Of a stretch of DNA of 46,992 nucleotides, positions 1 to 7,525 are shown one piece after another. The stretch comes from Streptacidiphilus anmyonensis (lineage in GTDB: Bacteria; Actinomycetota; Actinomycetes; Streptomycetales; Streptomycetaceae). Both the position numbers and the translations under genes were made by a program. The stretch's first letter is position 1. Each line of letters begins with the position of its first letter. The stretch is taken from positions 1 through 46,992 of the forward strand of contig NZ_BBPQ01000066.1 of assembly GCF_000787855.1 (NCBI RefSeq). The letters are read 5' to 3'. A model generated the notes under the pieces. It was not told where the DNA came from, did no database searches, and was given only the letters and a program-made list of their open reading frames with translations.

Positions 1-2
1 CT

Positions 3-371
3 GATCATCCCCGCGCAGCCGACGTGATGTCCCCCGCCGACCTGCAGGTCAGCGACCACACCGCCGTCGACAAGGCGCTGGACATCCTGCACAGCGCCCA
101 CGTGGAACACCTGCTGATCCGGGGCGACGACGGCCACTGCGTCGGCCTCGTCACCAAGGACGACCTCAGCGGCTACCTGTCCCAGCCCTGGTACAGCCAG
201 CACGCCCGACTGCGCGACCTCGCCCGCCCGCTCGAGCCCTTCGCCCACCCCGACACCCCGATCGACGCCGTCGCCACGACCATGCGCGAACACGACGCAC
301 ACGTCTGGCTGGTCGTCGACGCCGACGGATTCGCCCTGGGCGTCATCACCGCCGGGCAGCTCGGCAGCTGA
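3..371 (+). CDS. CBS-domain protein, 5' end outside window
   Basis: The reading frame is open from the window edge and reads as a CBS pair: an RAADVMSP-like segment that normally opens a CBS domain, then a second motif ending GFALGVITAGQLGS. CBS pairs bind adenine nucleotides and act as energy-sensing regulatory modules in the cytoplasm. A GTG at 24 and an ATG at 27 are available, but both fall inside the conserved DVMSP opening and no Shine-Dalgarno sequence precedes them. The gene therefore probably begins upstream of the window. About 120 residues are visible. Family is certain enough; the partner protein is unknown. Confidence 0.75.
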   Translation, partial: DHPRAADVMSPADLQVSDHTAVDKALDILHSAHVEHLLIRGDDGHCVGLVTKDDLSGYLSQPWYSQHARLRDLARPLEPFAHPDTPIDAVATTMREHDAHVWLVVDADGFALGVITAGQLGS

Positions 372-424
372 CCGCCGGGCGACGGGTCGTGAAGAGGAGT
401 CGTCGAGGCACACGCGGATCAGCG

Positions 425-979
425 ATGAAGCCTCGGATCGTCGCGGGGACAACCCACCGGGCCCTGGCGGAGGCCGTCGCGGCAGCGCTCGGCACCGAAC
501 CGGTGACCTGCGAGACCGAACTGTCCCGGGCCGCCGTGCTGGCCGCAACCGACCTCGGCGCGGTCAAGCTCGTCGAGCACTACTGCCGCCTGCTACGCCT
601 CCGGTGGCCGTGGTCCGCAAGACACGCGTGTCCGGCACGCAGGTGCTGGCCGAGGAACTGGTCGGGCAGGTCGCGGAACGACCCGCGGCGATCATCGACG
701 ACATGATCAGCACCGCAGGCACCGTCGAGACCGCAGTTCGGGTCCTGCTCGCCCACGGCGCCGTTGCCGACATCACTGTGGCCACGACCCACGCCCTCCT
801 CGTGGGCGGCGCCCGGGGACCGACACGAGCGGCTTCCGATCCACCGCCTGGTCGTCACCGACACCCTTCCCGTGGAGACTGCCGGAGCGTCGCTGCTCCA
901 GGTGTGCTCCGTGGCTCCGCTGCTCGCCGATGCCGTCGACCTGCTGCACGGCGACGAGTTTCCGCAGAACCGGCCCTGA
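425..979 (+). pseudogene. Decayed ribose-phosphate pyrophosphokinase-like gene
   Basis: Three frames together spell pieces of a PRPP synthetase-type protein. The first is an N-terminus MKPRIVAGTTHRALAEAV. The second is ATDLGAVKLVEHYCRLL, then VAVVRKTRVSGTQVLAEELV. The third is the PRPP-binding loop IIDDMISTAGTVE, followed by IHRLVVTDTLPV and CSVAPLLADAVDLLH. Frameshifts lie near 600 and near 815. Roughly the middle third of the protein is missing after residue 25, where the text jumps from TCETE to the ATDLG segment. The intact family is about 300 residues. The product cannot be functional. Family assignment is by recognised motifs only. Confidence 0.7.
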
Positions 980-990
980 GGGGTCAGGGG

Positions 991-1386
991 TCAGCGTCGG
1001 TCGTCGGCGGCGGCGGAACCGTCGATCTCTTGGAGGACCACCAGGCGCACCGTACCGTGTGCGGATGCGCGGTCGCTGTCCGGCGACGTCGCGTACACGG
1101 TGCCGACGTGCCTCCGGATCACGTCGAGCAGCGCCAGATCATGGGAGACGAGTTCGAGCCGGGCTACGTCGTCCGAGGGTTGCCCTGACTCGGTCTCCTC
1201 GTGCTCCTGGGGGAGGGCGGAGTCACCACTGAGCAGGACCGGAGCGTAGGCCTCCCGGACCAGGGCGGCGATCCGCCCCACTGTCCCGGCGTCCCCGGTG
1301 ATCCGGACGTCCAGGACCGCGTCGGCCGCGGGATCGTCCTCACGGACGGTAATCCGCGTCTCCACGTGGCTGGCCGTCGTGCCCAT
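991..1386 (-). CDS. Hypothetical protein, 131 aa
   Basis: Intact minus-strand frame with strong G/C third-position bias. The ATG at 1386 is preceded by AGGAGA five bases upstream, which favours it over the TTG three bases earlier. The protein is acidic, with no signal peptide or membrane segment. It has an N-terminal half resembling an alpha/beta fold (DVRITGDAGTVGRIAALVREAY) and a second similar half ending VRLVVLQEI. I do not recognise the family. It sits alone between the broken pyrophosphokinase and an uninformative stretch, so context gives no function. Confidence 0.6.
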   Translation of the reverse strand: MGTTASHVETRITVREDDPAADAVLDVRITGDAGTVGRIAALVREAYAPVLLSGDSALPQEHEETESGQPSDDVARLELVSHDLALLDVIRRHVGTVYATSPDSDRASAHGTVRLVVLQEIDGSAAADDRR

Positions 1387-1515
1387 CAATGTCTCCTGTC
1401 ATGGCGTCCCCGGTCCAGGGTGGGGCGGGTGGCGTCCGGGCGCACCCGGGGTGACCTGAGTGGGTAGGTCGTCTCGTGTATCCGGGGCGAGCCGCGCAGG
1501 CTGGGGTGCACGACG

Positions 1516-1659
1516 ATGGACATCGACCTGGAGGCCCTGACGGACCGGATCATGGACGACAGGTCGAGCGGCCGCTCGATCACGCGAGGGCGAACGGGGC
1601 CATGCCGGAAGCGCTGAAGTGGCTCCAGGAACAACTGGAGGGGCACGGCCCCCGGCAGG
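1516..1659 (+). pseudogene. Possible frameshifted small hypothetical gene
   Basis: ATG at 1516 opens MDIDLEALTDRIMDD. After a one-base shift near 1590 the text continues as ANGAMPEALKWLQEQLEG. The two parts look like one small helical protein split by a frameshift, and the first frame stops at 1614. No clear Shine-Dalgarno sequence precedes it. The continuation beyond about 1660 has no recognisable content. Function unknown. Confidence 0.3.
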
Positions 1660-2019
1660 CCAGCGCCGCCGTGGCGTCTGCTTCCGGCGCCCGGGAGCCC
1701 GGCGCGGGCGTCGTCAGCGCTGGGCCTGGCGCCCCGATCGCCTCCAGCGCCAGCGCAGGTCAGCGCAAGGACTGGCTATTACCGGAACGGCGGGGGTGGC
1801 CCTTGGCCCGCGCTGGAGGCCCGGTCCCCGTCCAGTCGACCCACCGCCGCGCCCACGAGGAATCACTCTGCGTCATGGCAGAGATACTCTCTCTGCACTC
1901 GGTGGCCTGTCGGCACCATGCGCGGCTTCGTCGCATGTGAAGGTTCAGCGCGCCGACCACACCCGGATCGCGGGTCAGAGGCCGAATCCTCAACATGACG
2001 GACTGGAAGGTGAAACATC
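1660..2019. other. Stretch without recognised genes
   Basis: I see no conserved protein text, strong hairpin or dormancy-type box here on either strand. Open frames exist only as GC-driven shadows. Confidence 0.4.
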
Positions 2020-2274
2020 GTGCTGATCGGAGTCACCCACACCATCACCGACCCGGCGAAGTTCTTTGCCGGTGCCCAGGAGCTTCTCGGAAACCTCCCG
2101 GCCGGCCTGGCGTGCCACCAGGTGCTCCCGGCCGTTGACGGCAGCCACGCCCACTGCCTGTGGGAGGCCGCATCGGTCGACGAGGTCCGCAACCTGATCG
2201 ACCCGGCCACTGCCGGCATCGCCGACAACGACTACTTCGAGATCAACGCCGAGAACGCTATAGGGCTCCTCTGA
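2020..2274 (+). CDS. Hypothetical protein, 84 aa
   Basis: GTG start at 2020 with GGAAGG about ten bases upstream. The protein begins MLIGVTHTITDPAKFFAGAQ and has the pattern of a small dimeric alpha/beta-barrel or DUF3303/DUF4242-like protein: a short strand, a helix with FF.GAQELL, then CLWEAASVDEVRNLID. There are two cysteines (CHQV and HCLWE) and no membrane segment. It stands alone, followed by a strong hairpin at 2602-2641. Function is not known. That it is a real gene is supported by start context and codon bias. Confidence 0.6.
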   Translation: MLIGVTHTITDPAKFFAGAQELLGNLPAGLACHQVLPAVDGSHAHCLWEAASVDEVRNLIDPATAGIADNDYFEINAENAIGLL

Positions 2275-2601
2275 GGACGCCCGGGGTGACGCATGCGCCC
2301 CGGCTGCGGAGCAGCCCACCGCCGGGCTGGTGGCCGACGCGGAACAGGGTCAGTCCGAAGTTCGGCGGCCCCGCACCGTCGGGCCGACACACTGGGCGTG
2401 GCCGTTCCTGATCGGGGAGAGGTCGCGCCACCGACCACTGCCGAAAGCCTCTCGCCTGGGCAGCTCGGCAGGGGCCGAAACTGAGGCTCGTACGTGCTGG
2501 CCCTCAAGCGCCGCATGATCCCCTAGGCAAGCACCAGCTTCTGGCCGACTTCTGCGAAGGAGCCCGAGACCTCCTGTCGGCCGCCTGAGGCTGGTCAGTA
2601 C
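2275..2601. other. Intergenic stretch, possible gene tail only
   Basis: No convincing gene. Near 2530-2589 the plus strand reads KHQLLADFCEGARDLLSAA and stops, which could be the tail of a lost gene, but nothing upstream supports it. Confidence 0.35.
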
Positions 2602-2641
2602 AAGGGCCCGCCCACCAGATGACACCGGTGGGCGGGCCCTT
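2602..2641. terminator. Strong bidirectional hairpin
   Basis: A perfect 15-bp inverted repeat, AAGGGCCCGCCCACC at 2602-2616 and its complement at 2627-2641, is separated by a 10-base loop. It lies between the plus-strand small gene ending at 2274 and the minus-strand gene ending at 2660, the position expected of a shared terminator for convergent genes. A short T run is provided by the CTT end only. Confidence 0.75.
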
Positions 2642-2659
2642 GGCGTTGCGAGGCGGCCT

Positions 2660-3001
2660 TCAGCCTTCCACCGCTTGTCTGTGTGTACCGGCCGTCAGGG
2701 CCCAGATCACGAAGCCGTCAATGGCGATGAGCACGATGGCCCAGAACGGGTAGTAGGGCAGCCACAGGAAGTTGGCGATCATGCCGAGGCCAGCGGCGAT
2801 GACACCGATCACCCGAGCCCAGACAGCCCCGGTAAAGAGTGCACAGCCAGCGAGGAAGATCAGAAGGCCCAGACACAGGTGCAGCCAGCCCCAGCCGGTG
2901 ACGTTGAAGCTGAAGACGTAGCTGCCGGTGACCACGTAGCGGGTGTTGTTGACGATCGCGCCGATTCCCTGCAGAACCGCCATCGCGCCGCCGAAGATCA
3001 T
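2660..3001 (-). CDS. DUF7144-like four-helix membrane protein, N-terminus altered
   Basis: Small integral membrane protein with about four hydrophobic segments. It carries the family pattern of an N-terminal helix MAVLQGIGAIVNNTRYVV, then VTGWGWLHLCLGLLIFLAG, VIGVIAAGLGMIANFLWLP and a last helix before TAGTHRQAVEG. Conserved text continues upstream of the ATG at 3001 as FAAGWTLFAACL up to about 3040, where it runs into the remnant of a phosphatase gene on the other strand without a start codon. The natural N-terminus therefore appears lost or replaced, and translation may begin at 3001. Function of the family is unknown. Confidence 0.6.
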   Translation of the reverse strand: MIFGGAMAVLQGIGAIVNNTRYVVTGSYVFSFNVTGWGWLHLCLGLLIFLAGCALFTGAVWARVIGVIAAGLGMIANFLWLPYYPFWAIVLIAIDGFVIWALTAGTHRQAVEG

Positions 3002-3082
3002 GAGGCACGCGGCAAAGAGGGTCCAGCCAGCCGCGAACGGCTTCCGGTACGGGCGCCCGCCCCGAACACGTCCCCCGACCCG

Positions 3083-3247
3083 AAGCGGAGGAGACCTTCA
3101 CTCCCGGCGACACCCTCGTCCTGTACACCGACGGCCTGATCCACCGTACCTCTCGAACCCGACCAGCTCGCCGACCTCCTCCTGCTCGACCTGCTTTCCG
3201 CCGCCGGCGCCAGCGAAGACACCGCCCTGGTCGTCCCGCGGCCGTGA
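3083..3247 (+). pseudogene. C-terminal remnant of a PP2C (SpoIIE/RsbU-type) phosphatase
   Basis: The frame reads EETFTPGDTLVLYTDGLIHR, the hallmark end of PP2C-type serine phosphatases of the RsbU/SpoIIE group. After a one-base shift near 3155 it reads LADLLLLDLLSAAGASEDTA and ends LVVPRP. Everything upstream of GDTLVLYTDGL is missing, and the segment between LIHR and LADLL is shorter than normal. It abuts the damaged DUF7144 gene on the opposite strand, so a deletion joined the two. Confidence 0.65.
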
Positions 3248-3339
3248 AGCCCACGCCCGCCACCGCCTTCCCGGCTTCTCCCGTCGCTGGGAAGGCGATG
3301 GCGATTCCTCGATCCACCAGTCCAGATCTGCTTCCCCAG

Positions 3340-4113
3340 TCAGTCCCGGCTGAAGAGCCACAGCGCGGGGAGGCCGGCAGCGATCGCATAGGCAGCGAGG
3401 ACGGCGAGATCGGCACCGGCCCACCCGAATCCGAACCATGCGTTCTGCACCGCCGTGACGAGGTGGGTGAGCGGCAGCGCGCTGCCGACGTCGCGCAGGC
3501 CCGTGGGCAGGACAGCTCGGGGCGGCGCGGTGCCCGAGATGAGCCATAGCGCGAAGAAGAGCATCAGGCCGATGCCCTGGGCTGAGCGGCTGGTACGCAG
3601 CAGTGTTGCGAGCAGCAGTCCGATCGCTCCGAAGGCCGCGGTTCCGGCCAGGAGAGCGACGGCGACTCCGAGGAAGTCCTTCGGGAGCATGGCGTGGTAG
3701 GCGAGTCGTGCGACGAGTGCCATCACGAGGGTGCCGGCCACGAAGGTCGCGAGCGCGACCGTGAGCAGCGCGCTGACCAGGATCCATGGGGGGACCGAGG
3801 ATGCGCGGAACCGGCGCAGGATCCCGCGCTCGCGGTAGCTGGTGAGGGTGATGGGGAGGGTCATGAGTCCGATCGCAGCGACGATCACGGCCACCGATGC
3901 GGCCGTGTAGTAGTTGGCAGGGGTCACGCCCCGCCACACGAGCATGCCGTTCTGGATCTCTCCCGCCTTGGCCTGGTTGTTCCCGAACACCGCCGCGAGA
4001 AGCACCATCATCATGAGCGGGAAGGCGAGCACGAACACGACTGAGAAGGGCTCACGGCGGAAGAGGCGGAACTCGGTGCGTGACATCGCGAGGTAGCCGT
4101 GCATGGTGGTCAC
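3340..4113 (-). CDS. ABC-2 type exporter permease
   Basis: 257-residue integral membrane protein with six hydrophobic segments. It has the ABC-2 pattern: an N-terminal EFRLFRREPFSVVFVLAFPL segment, and an amphipathic RERGILRRFRASSVPPW stretch typical of daunorubicin-type exporters between the second and third helices. The GTG at 4113 follows AGGAGG seven bases upstream and overlaps the ATPase stop codon by four bases. The two subunits are thus translationally coupled and form one transporter, expected to export a lipophilic compound or lipid. The substrate cannot be told from sequence. Confidence 0.85.
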   Translation of the reverse strand: MTTMHGYLAMSRTEFRLFRREPFSVVFVLAFPLMMMVLLAAVFGNNQAKAGEIQNGMLVWRGVTPANYYTAASVAVIVAAIGLMTLPITLTSYRERGILRRFRASSVPPWILVSALLTVALATFVAGTLVMALVARLAYHAMLPKDFLGVAVALLAGTAAFGAIGLLLATLLRTSRSAQGIGLMLFFALWLISGTAPPRAVLPTGLRDVGSALPLTHLVTAVQNAWFGFGWAGADLAVLAAYAIAAGLPALWLFSRD

Positions 4114-5015
4114 CGCCTGACCTCCTGCCCGGTCAGCGCCAGGAACGCGTCCTCAAGGGTGGGGCGCTCCACCTGGAGGTCGGACGGGACGATCTGGTGC
4201 GCGACGAGCTCGGACGCGACGAGTGCAAGCACCGGGCCGGTGCCCCGGAGCTCGATCGACTCCCCGTCCCGAGCCATGGACTCGACCGCGTCGAGCTTTT
4301 CCAGCCATCCAAGGTCGGGCTCGGATGTGCTGAACCGCACGACTGACGGCAGCCCCAACCCGTTGATGAGCCTCTGCGGGGTGTCGAGCGCGACGATCCT
4401 TCCGTGGTCGACGACGGCAATCCGGTCGCAGAGGTGTTCCGCCTCGTCCATGAAGTGCGTCACCAGTACGACGGTCATGCCGCCTTGCCTGATCTCCCGG
4501 ATCAGCTCCCAGGTCGCCCGGCGGGTCTGGGGATCGAGCCCTTGCGTCAGCTCGTCGAGGAAGACCACTTCGGGCGAGTTGACGAACGCCAGCGCGATGA
4601 ACAGGCGCTGACGCTGACCGCCCGAGAGATTGTCGAAAGCCTGAGCACGCAAGTCGTCCAGACGCCAGCGGGCGAGGAGCTCGTCGCGGTCGACGGGATG
4701 GCGGGCGAAGGCGGCGAACAGATCGATCGCCTCGGCGACCCTGAGCCGACCGGGCAGCGAGGAGTCCTGCAGTTGCGAGCCGATGCGTTGCCGCAGCTGG
4801 GCCGCCTGGGTGGTCGGATCGAGACCCAGCACCTGGATCGCCCCGGCGTCGGGGCGGCGAAGACCCTGGATGCACTCCACCGTCGTGGTCTTGCCAGCCC
4901 CGTTCGGGCCGAGGATGCCGAAGATCTCTCCCGCCTCGACGTCGAACGACACGTCGTCCACGGCCACCAGCCGACGGTAGGTCTTCCGGAGGTGATTCAC
5001 CTTGATCACTCCCAT
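4110..5015 (-). CDS. ABC transporter ATP-binding protein (DrrA-like)
   Basis: 301 residues. Walker A GPNGAGKTT lies near residue 37, signature LSGGQRQR near 130, Walker B VVFLDE followed by TQGLDP near 150, and the switch histidine in LVTHFMDEAEHLCDR. The C-terminal 80 residues form the extension usual in DrrA-type exporters. The ATPase energises the permease encoded directly downstream with a four-base overlap. Two dormancy-type inverted repeats lie 37 and 69 bases upstream of the ATG, so induction with the stress genes of this window is plausible but unproven. Confidence 0.88.
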   Translation of the reverse strand: MGVIKVNHLRKTYRRLVAVDDVSFDVEAGEIFGILGPNGAGKTTTVECIQGLRRPDAGAIQVLGLDPTTQAAQLRQRIGSQLQDSSLPGRLRVAEAIDLFAAFARHPVDRDELLARWRLDDLRAQAFDNLSGGQRQRLFIALAFVNSPEVVFLDELTQGLDPQTRRATWELIREIRQGGMTVVLVTHFMDEAEHLCDRIAVVDHGRIVALDTPQRLINGLGLPSVVRFSTSEPDLGWLEKLDAVESMARDGESIELRGTGPVLALVASELVAHQIVPSDLQVERPTLEDAFLALTGQEVRR

Positions 5016-5051
5016 ACGACCATGCTCAAGCTGTTGCCACGATGGCTCCTA

Positions 5052-5065
5052 GGGCCGAAGGGCTC
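5052..5065. promoter_or_regulatory. DosR-like box, one mismatch
   Basis: GGGCCGAAGGGCTC fits the recurrent GGGNC-N4-GNCCC pattern with one mismatch. It lies 37 bases before the ABC ATPase start and 18 bases from a perfect box, so the two could form a tandem site. Confidence 0.3.
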
Positions 5066-5083
5066 CGCGTCGGGGGCCAACGG

Positions 5084-5097
5084 GCCCACCGTGGGGA
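5084..5097. promoter_or_regulatory. DosR-like box, perfect half-sites
   Basis: GGGCCAACGGGCCC, a 14-bp inverted repeat with GGGCC/GGCCC halves and a 4-bp centre, lies 69 bases upstream of the ABC ATPase start. It matches boxes before the stress genes elsewhere in this window. A role as an operator is inferred from recurrence and spacing. Confidence 0.45.
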
Positions 5098-5328
5098 ACC
5101 GATCGGAGCAGCTGTGCCCCGCCAGGTGACCACTCCAGGGAGGTCAAATCTCCCCATCAACGCGTCGGCACGCGCTGCATGGTGGTGTGATCAGTGCGGC
5201 CACAAGGCGTTCTTGAGGACCTTCGGCGCTGCCACTGGGACGAGGCGGCCCACGTGACATCCCGTACAGGACAGCAGGCTGAAGACGGGGGCGGACATGT
5301 CAACACACCGCAGAAGGAGCTGAGGGCG

Positions 5329-6058
5329 ATGGTGGACCATGTCCCCGCCTGGCCACCTGGACCGGTACGCGTGGAAGCACGGTTGGACGCACCGTTGTCG
5401 GTGTCTGTGGCTGGTGAAATGGCTGCTCGCGATCCCCCACTACATCGTGCTGGCCTTCTTGTGGATCGCCTTCTGCGTGGTCACTGTGGTCGCCTTCTGC
5501 GCGATCCTGTTCACCGAGCGGTACCCGCGGGACCTGTTCGATTTCAACCTGGGTGTGCTGCGCTGGAGCTGGCACGTCGCCTACTACGCCTACGGCGCCC
5601 TGGGCACTGACCGGTACCCGCCTTCAGCCTGAAGGAGGAGCCGGACTACGCGGCGAGGCTCGACGTCGACTATCCGGAGCACCTCTCCAGGAAGCTGGTG
5701 CTGGTCAAGTGGTGGCTGCTGGCCCTCCCGCAGTACCTGGTCGTTGGGCATCCTGATGGGCAACAGCGAAAGCTCCTGGCTCTCCGCTGGGCTCGTGGGC
5801 CTGCTCGTCCTCTTCGCGGCCATCACCCGCGCCTTCACCGCCGAATATCCAGCTGGGATCTTCGACTTCGTCATCGGTCTGGACCGCTGGACCCTGCGCG
5901 TCGTCGCCTACGCGGCGCTGATGACGGACGCGTACCCGCCGTTCCGGCTCGACCAGGGCGGTACCGAACCCCGCACGGCCGCCACCGGTCCCCAGCCCGA
6001 CGGCCCGCCTGCCACCGTCGGCCTGTACAACCACCATGAGGAAGGGGGCCGACGATGA
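5329..6058 (+). pseudogene. Frameshifted DUF4389 membrane protein
   Basis: ATG at 5329 has AAGGAG ten bases upstream and opens [20 protein letters not shown]. The same protein continues in other frames as [19 protein letters not shown], then ARLDVDYPEHLSRKLVLVKW, then LVGLLVLFAAITRAFTAEYP. Frameshifts therefore fall near 5400, 5628 and 5745. DUF4389 proteins have two copies of a unit with [11 protein letters not shown] and a GLFDF-like segment, and both are visible here ([26 protein letters not shown]). Function of the family is unknown. The stop codon overlaps the ATG of a flavodoxin fragment by four bases, indicating a former operon. Confidence 0.75.
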
Positions 6059-6117
6059 ATCACGTCGCGATCGCCCACGGGAGCCTGTTCGGCAACACCC
6101 GCCAGATCGCCGAGGCG
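6055..6117 (+). pseudogene. N-terminal fragment of a flavodoxin
   Basis: ATG at 6055 overlaps the preceding stop (ATGA) and reads MNHVAIAHGSLFGNTRQIAE. This is a flavodoxin FMN-phosphate loop segment, where S/T-x-x-G-N-T binds the FMN phosphate. Homology ends after about 21 codons, where the text becomes unrelated. The rest of the gene, about 130 residues, is missing. A second, longer flavodoxin-like gene lies at 8896-9406. Confidence 0.6.
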
Positions 6118-6562
6118 AACCGGGAGCGAGCGTCGGCGTCCCACCGTACGGGCAGCCGGCATCAGGTCGTGTCCAGCAGTACCGTGTGCGTGCTTGTCCC
6201 TTAGCCGGGATGGTCCGCCGTCAGCCGTGGAGCCCGAGGCCGTGTCTTCGTCCCTCCATCGCGCTTGCTCCGACTGGCGTAGCGCTCTCCGAGGAGTCGG
6301 GACGACAGGCCGAACAGCCCACCACACGGGGCATCGGGGCTCGGCACCCGGCCCTCAGGGCCGGCGCTCATACGATCGGGGGAAATCGGAGCCGCGCAGA
6401 ACGTCTGGCCCGGCAAGGTCGAATAAGCTGGCAATGAAATCGACCTGGTGGCTTCGCGCCGCTCCAGGATCAGTGAAAAACATTCAGCTTTCGTTTCGGC
6501 GTCGCCCCCGATGCGTCCCGTGCGCTGTGCTCGCCCACCGGTTCGCCGAAAGAAGGTGAAAC
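6118..6562. other. Non-coding stretch before the cytochrome b-like module
   Basis: No recognisable gene. It contains a 17-base palindrome (6348-6364), and a Shine-Dalgarno sequence GAAGGTG at its end serves the gene at 6563. A promoter for the 6563-8668 genes must lie here. Confidence 0.4.
6348..6364. repeat. Perfect 8+1+8 palindrome
   Basis: CCGGCCCT-C-AGGGCCGG lies 199 bases before the first gene of the cytochrome b-like module. It may be an operator or simply GC-rich chance symmetry. It does not fit the GGGNC-N4-GNCCC box. Confidence 0.3.
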
Positions 6563-6754
6563 ATGATCAATCAGCTGTGGGGGCCAGTGTTCGACCTGGT
6601 GGGTGACGGCGGATTCCACGCCGCCACCTTCAGCTGGTTCACGCTCAAGGTCGGCAATCTCATCGAGATGATCCTGGTCGTACTGATCTTTCTTGCCGGA
6701 ATGTTCATCAGGCTTCCTAGCGGGAAAGCCGAATCGCCGGAGGAGAAGCGATGA
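6563..6754 (+). CDS. Small single-helix membrane protein, 63 aa
   Basis: ATG at 6563 follows GAAGGTGAAAC. The protein begins MINQLWGPVFDLVGDGG, has one hydrophobic helix (LIEMILVVLIFLAGMFIRL) and ends in a charged tail KAESPEEKR. It is the first gene of a chain joined by four-base ATGA overlaps that leads to the cytochrome b-like gene. A small accessory or assembly subunit of that membrane complex is plausible. I do not recognise the family. Confidence 0.6.
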   Translation: MINQLWGPVFDLVGDGGFHAATFSWFTLKVGNLIEMILVVLIFLAGMFIRLPSGKAESPEEKR

Positions 6755-6804
6755 CCAGCCCGACCACCACATCCCGTCACCTTGGCACCCGGAGTGCCCG
6801 ATGA
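6751..6804 (+). CDS. Possible 17-codon coupling ORF
   Basis: ATG at 6751 has a strong GGAGGAGAAGCG ribosome site and overlaps the previous stop by four bases. The frame reads MTSPTTTSRHLGTRSAR and stops at 6802-6804, again overlapping the next ATG (6801) by four bases. The cytochrome b-like gene itself lacks a good ribosome site, so ribosomes may reach it by termination-reinitiation through this peptide. It could equally be a relic of an altered start region. Confidence 0.4.
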   Translation: MTSPTTTSRHLGTRSAR

Positions 6805-7514
6805 GCGACGACGGCGCAGGGCCGTACCGGGAGCCGGACCCGGTCACCGGTTCCACGGGGACCGAACCCTTCTCCTGGGTGAGGCCCAGCCCGTGGCTCC
6901 GCAGTTACCTGGTACGCAATCTGCCGCTGCGCAAGCTGCTGCCCGACCGGGAGCCGGCGTACGTCTCATCGGTGCTGTACACGATGGGTGTGCTGACCCT
7001 GGCGGCGCTCATCGTCACCATCGTCAGCGGCACGGTCATCGCGCTCGGCGGAGTCTCGTTCTGGCACACGAACTCCTTCGGGGCGTTCATGAACAGCATT
7101 CACTTCTGGGGGGTGCAGGCCATGTTCCTATTCATGGCCGTGCACTTCATCACGACCTTCTTCACCATGAGCTGGCGGGGCGGACGCGGTTGGACCTGGG
7201 TCACCGGCGTCCTCGCTTTCATCGTGAGCATCCTGACGGCTTTCACCGGTTTCCTGATGATGACGAACTGGGACAGCCAGTGGATCGGCCAGCAGGCCAA
7301 GGACGCGTTCAACGCGATCGGCATCGGTGCGATCTGGAACGTCATGAACGCGGGCCAGCAGTTCACCCTGCATGTGGTGGTCACGGTCGCCGTGCTGCTG
7401 TTCATCGTCTCGGTCCACATCGGTCTGATCCGGCGTCGTGGCGTTGCGCCACCACCCGGTGCCGAGGCACTGGAGGTCCCCGACGTGCCGATCCACGCGT
7501 CGGACCGAGGCTGA
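6801..7514 (+). CDS. Cytochrome b6-type diheme membrane protein
   Basis: 237 residues with four transmembrane helices and the cytochrome b N-terminal domain. Two histidine pairs should ligate two b hemes: SIHFWG with AVHFIT (14 apart, helix 2) and TLHVVV with SVHIGL (15 apart, helix 4). The 14/15 spacing is that of cytochrome b6 rather than mitochondrial-type cytochrome b. In a quinol oxidoreductase this domain passes electrons across the membrane. No Rieske protein or cytochrome c is encoded nearby; the next gene is an unfamiliar membrane-anchored protein. Start chosen by the ATGA overlap and the position of conserved SPWLRSYLVRNLPL. Confidence 0.8.
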   Translation: MSDDGAGPYREPDPVTGSTGTEPFSWVRPSPWLRSYLVRNLPLRKLLPDREPAYVSSVLYTMGVLTLAALIVTIVSGTVIALGGVSFWHTNSFGAFMNSIHFWGVQAMFLFMAVHFITTFFTMSWRGGRGWTWVTGVLAFIVSILTAFTGFLMMTNWDSQWIGQQAKDAFNAIGIGAIWNVMNAGQQFTLHVVVTVAVLLFIVSVHIGLIRRRGVAPPPGAEALEVPDVPIHASDRG

Positions 7515-7525
7515 GAGAGGCGACG

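Noticed and set aside
6305-6322. AGGCCGAACAGCCC as a box before the cytochrome b-like module
   Set aside because: Both half-sites carry a mismatch and it lies about 240 bases from the first start codon.
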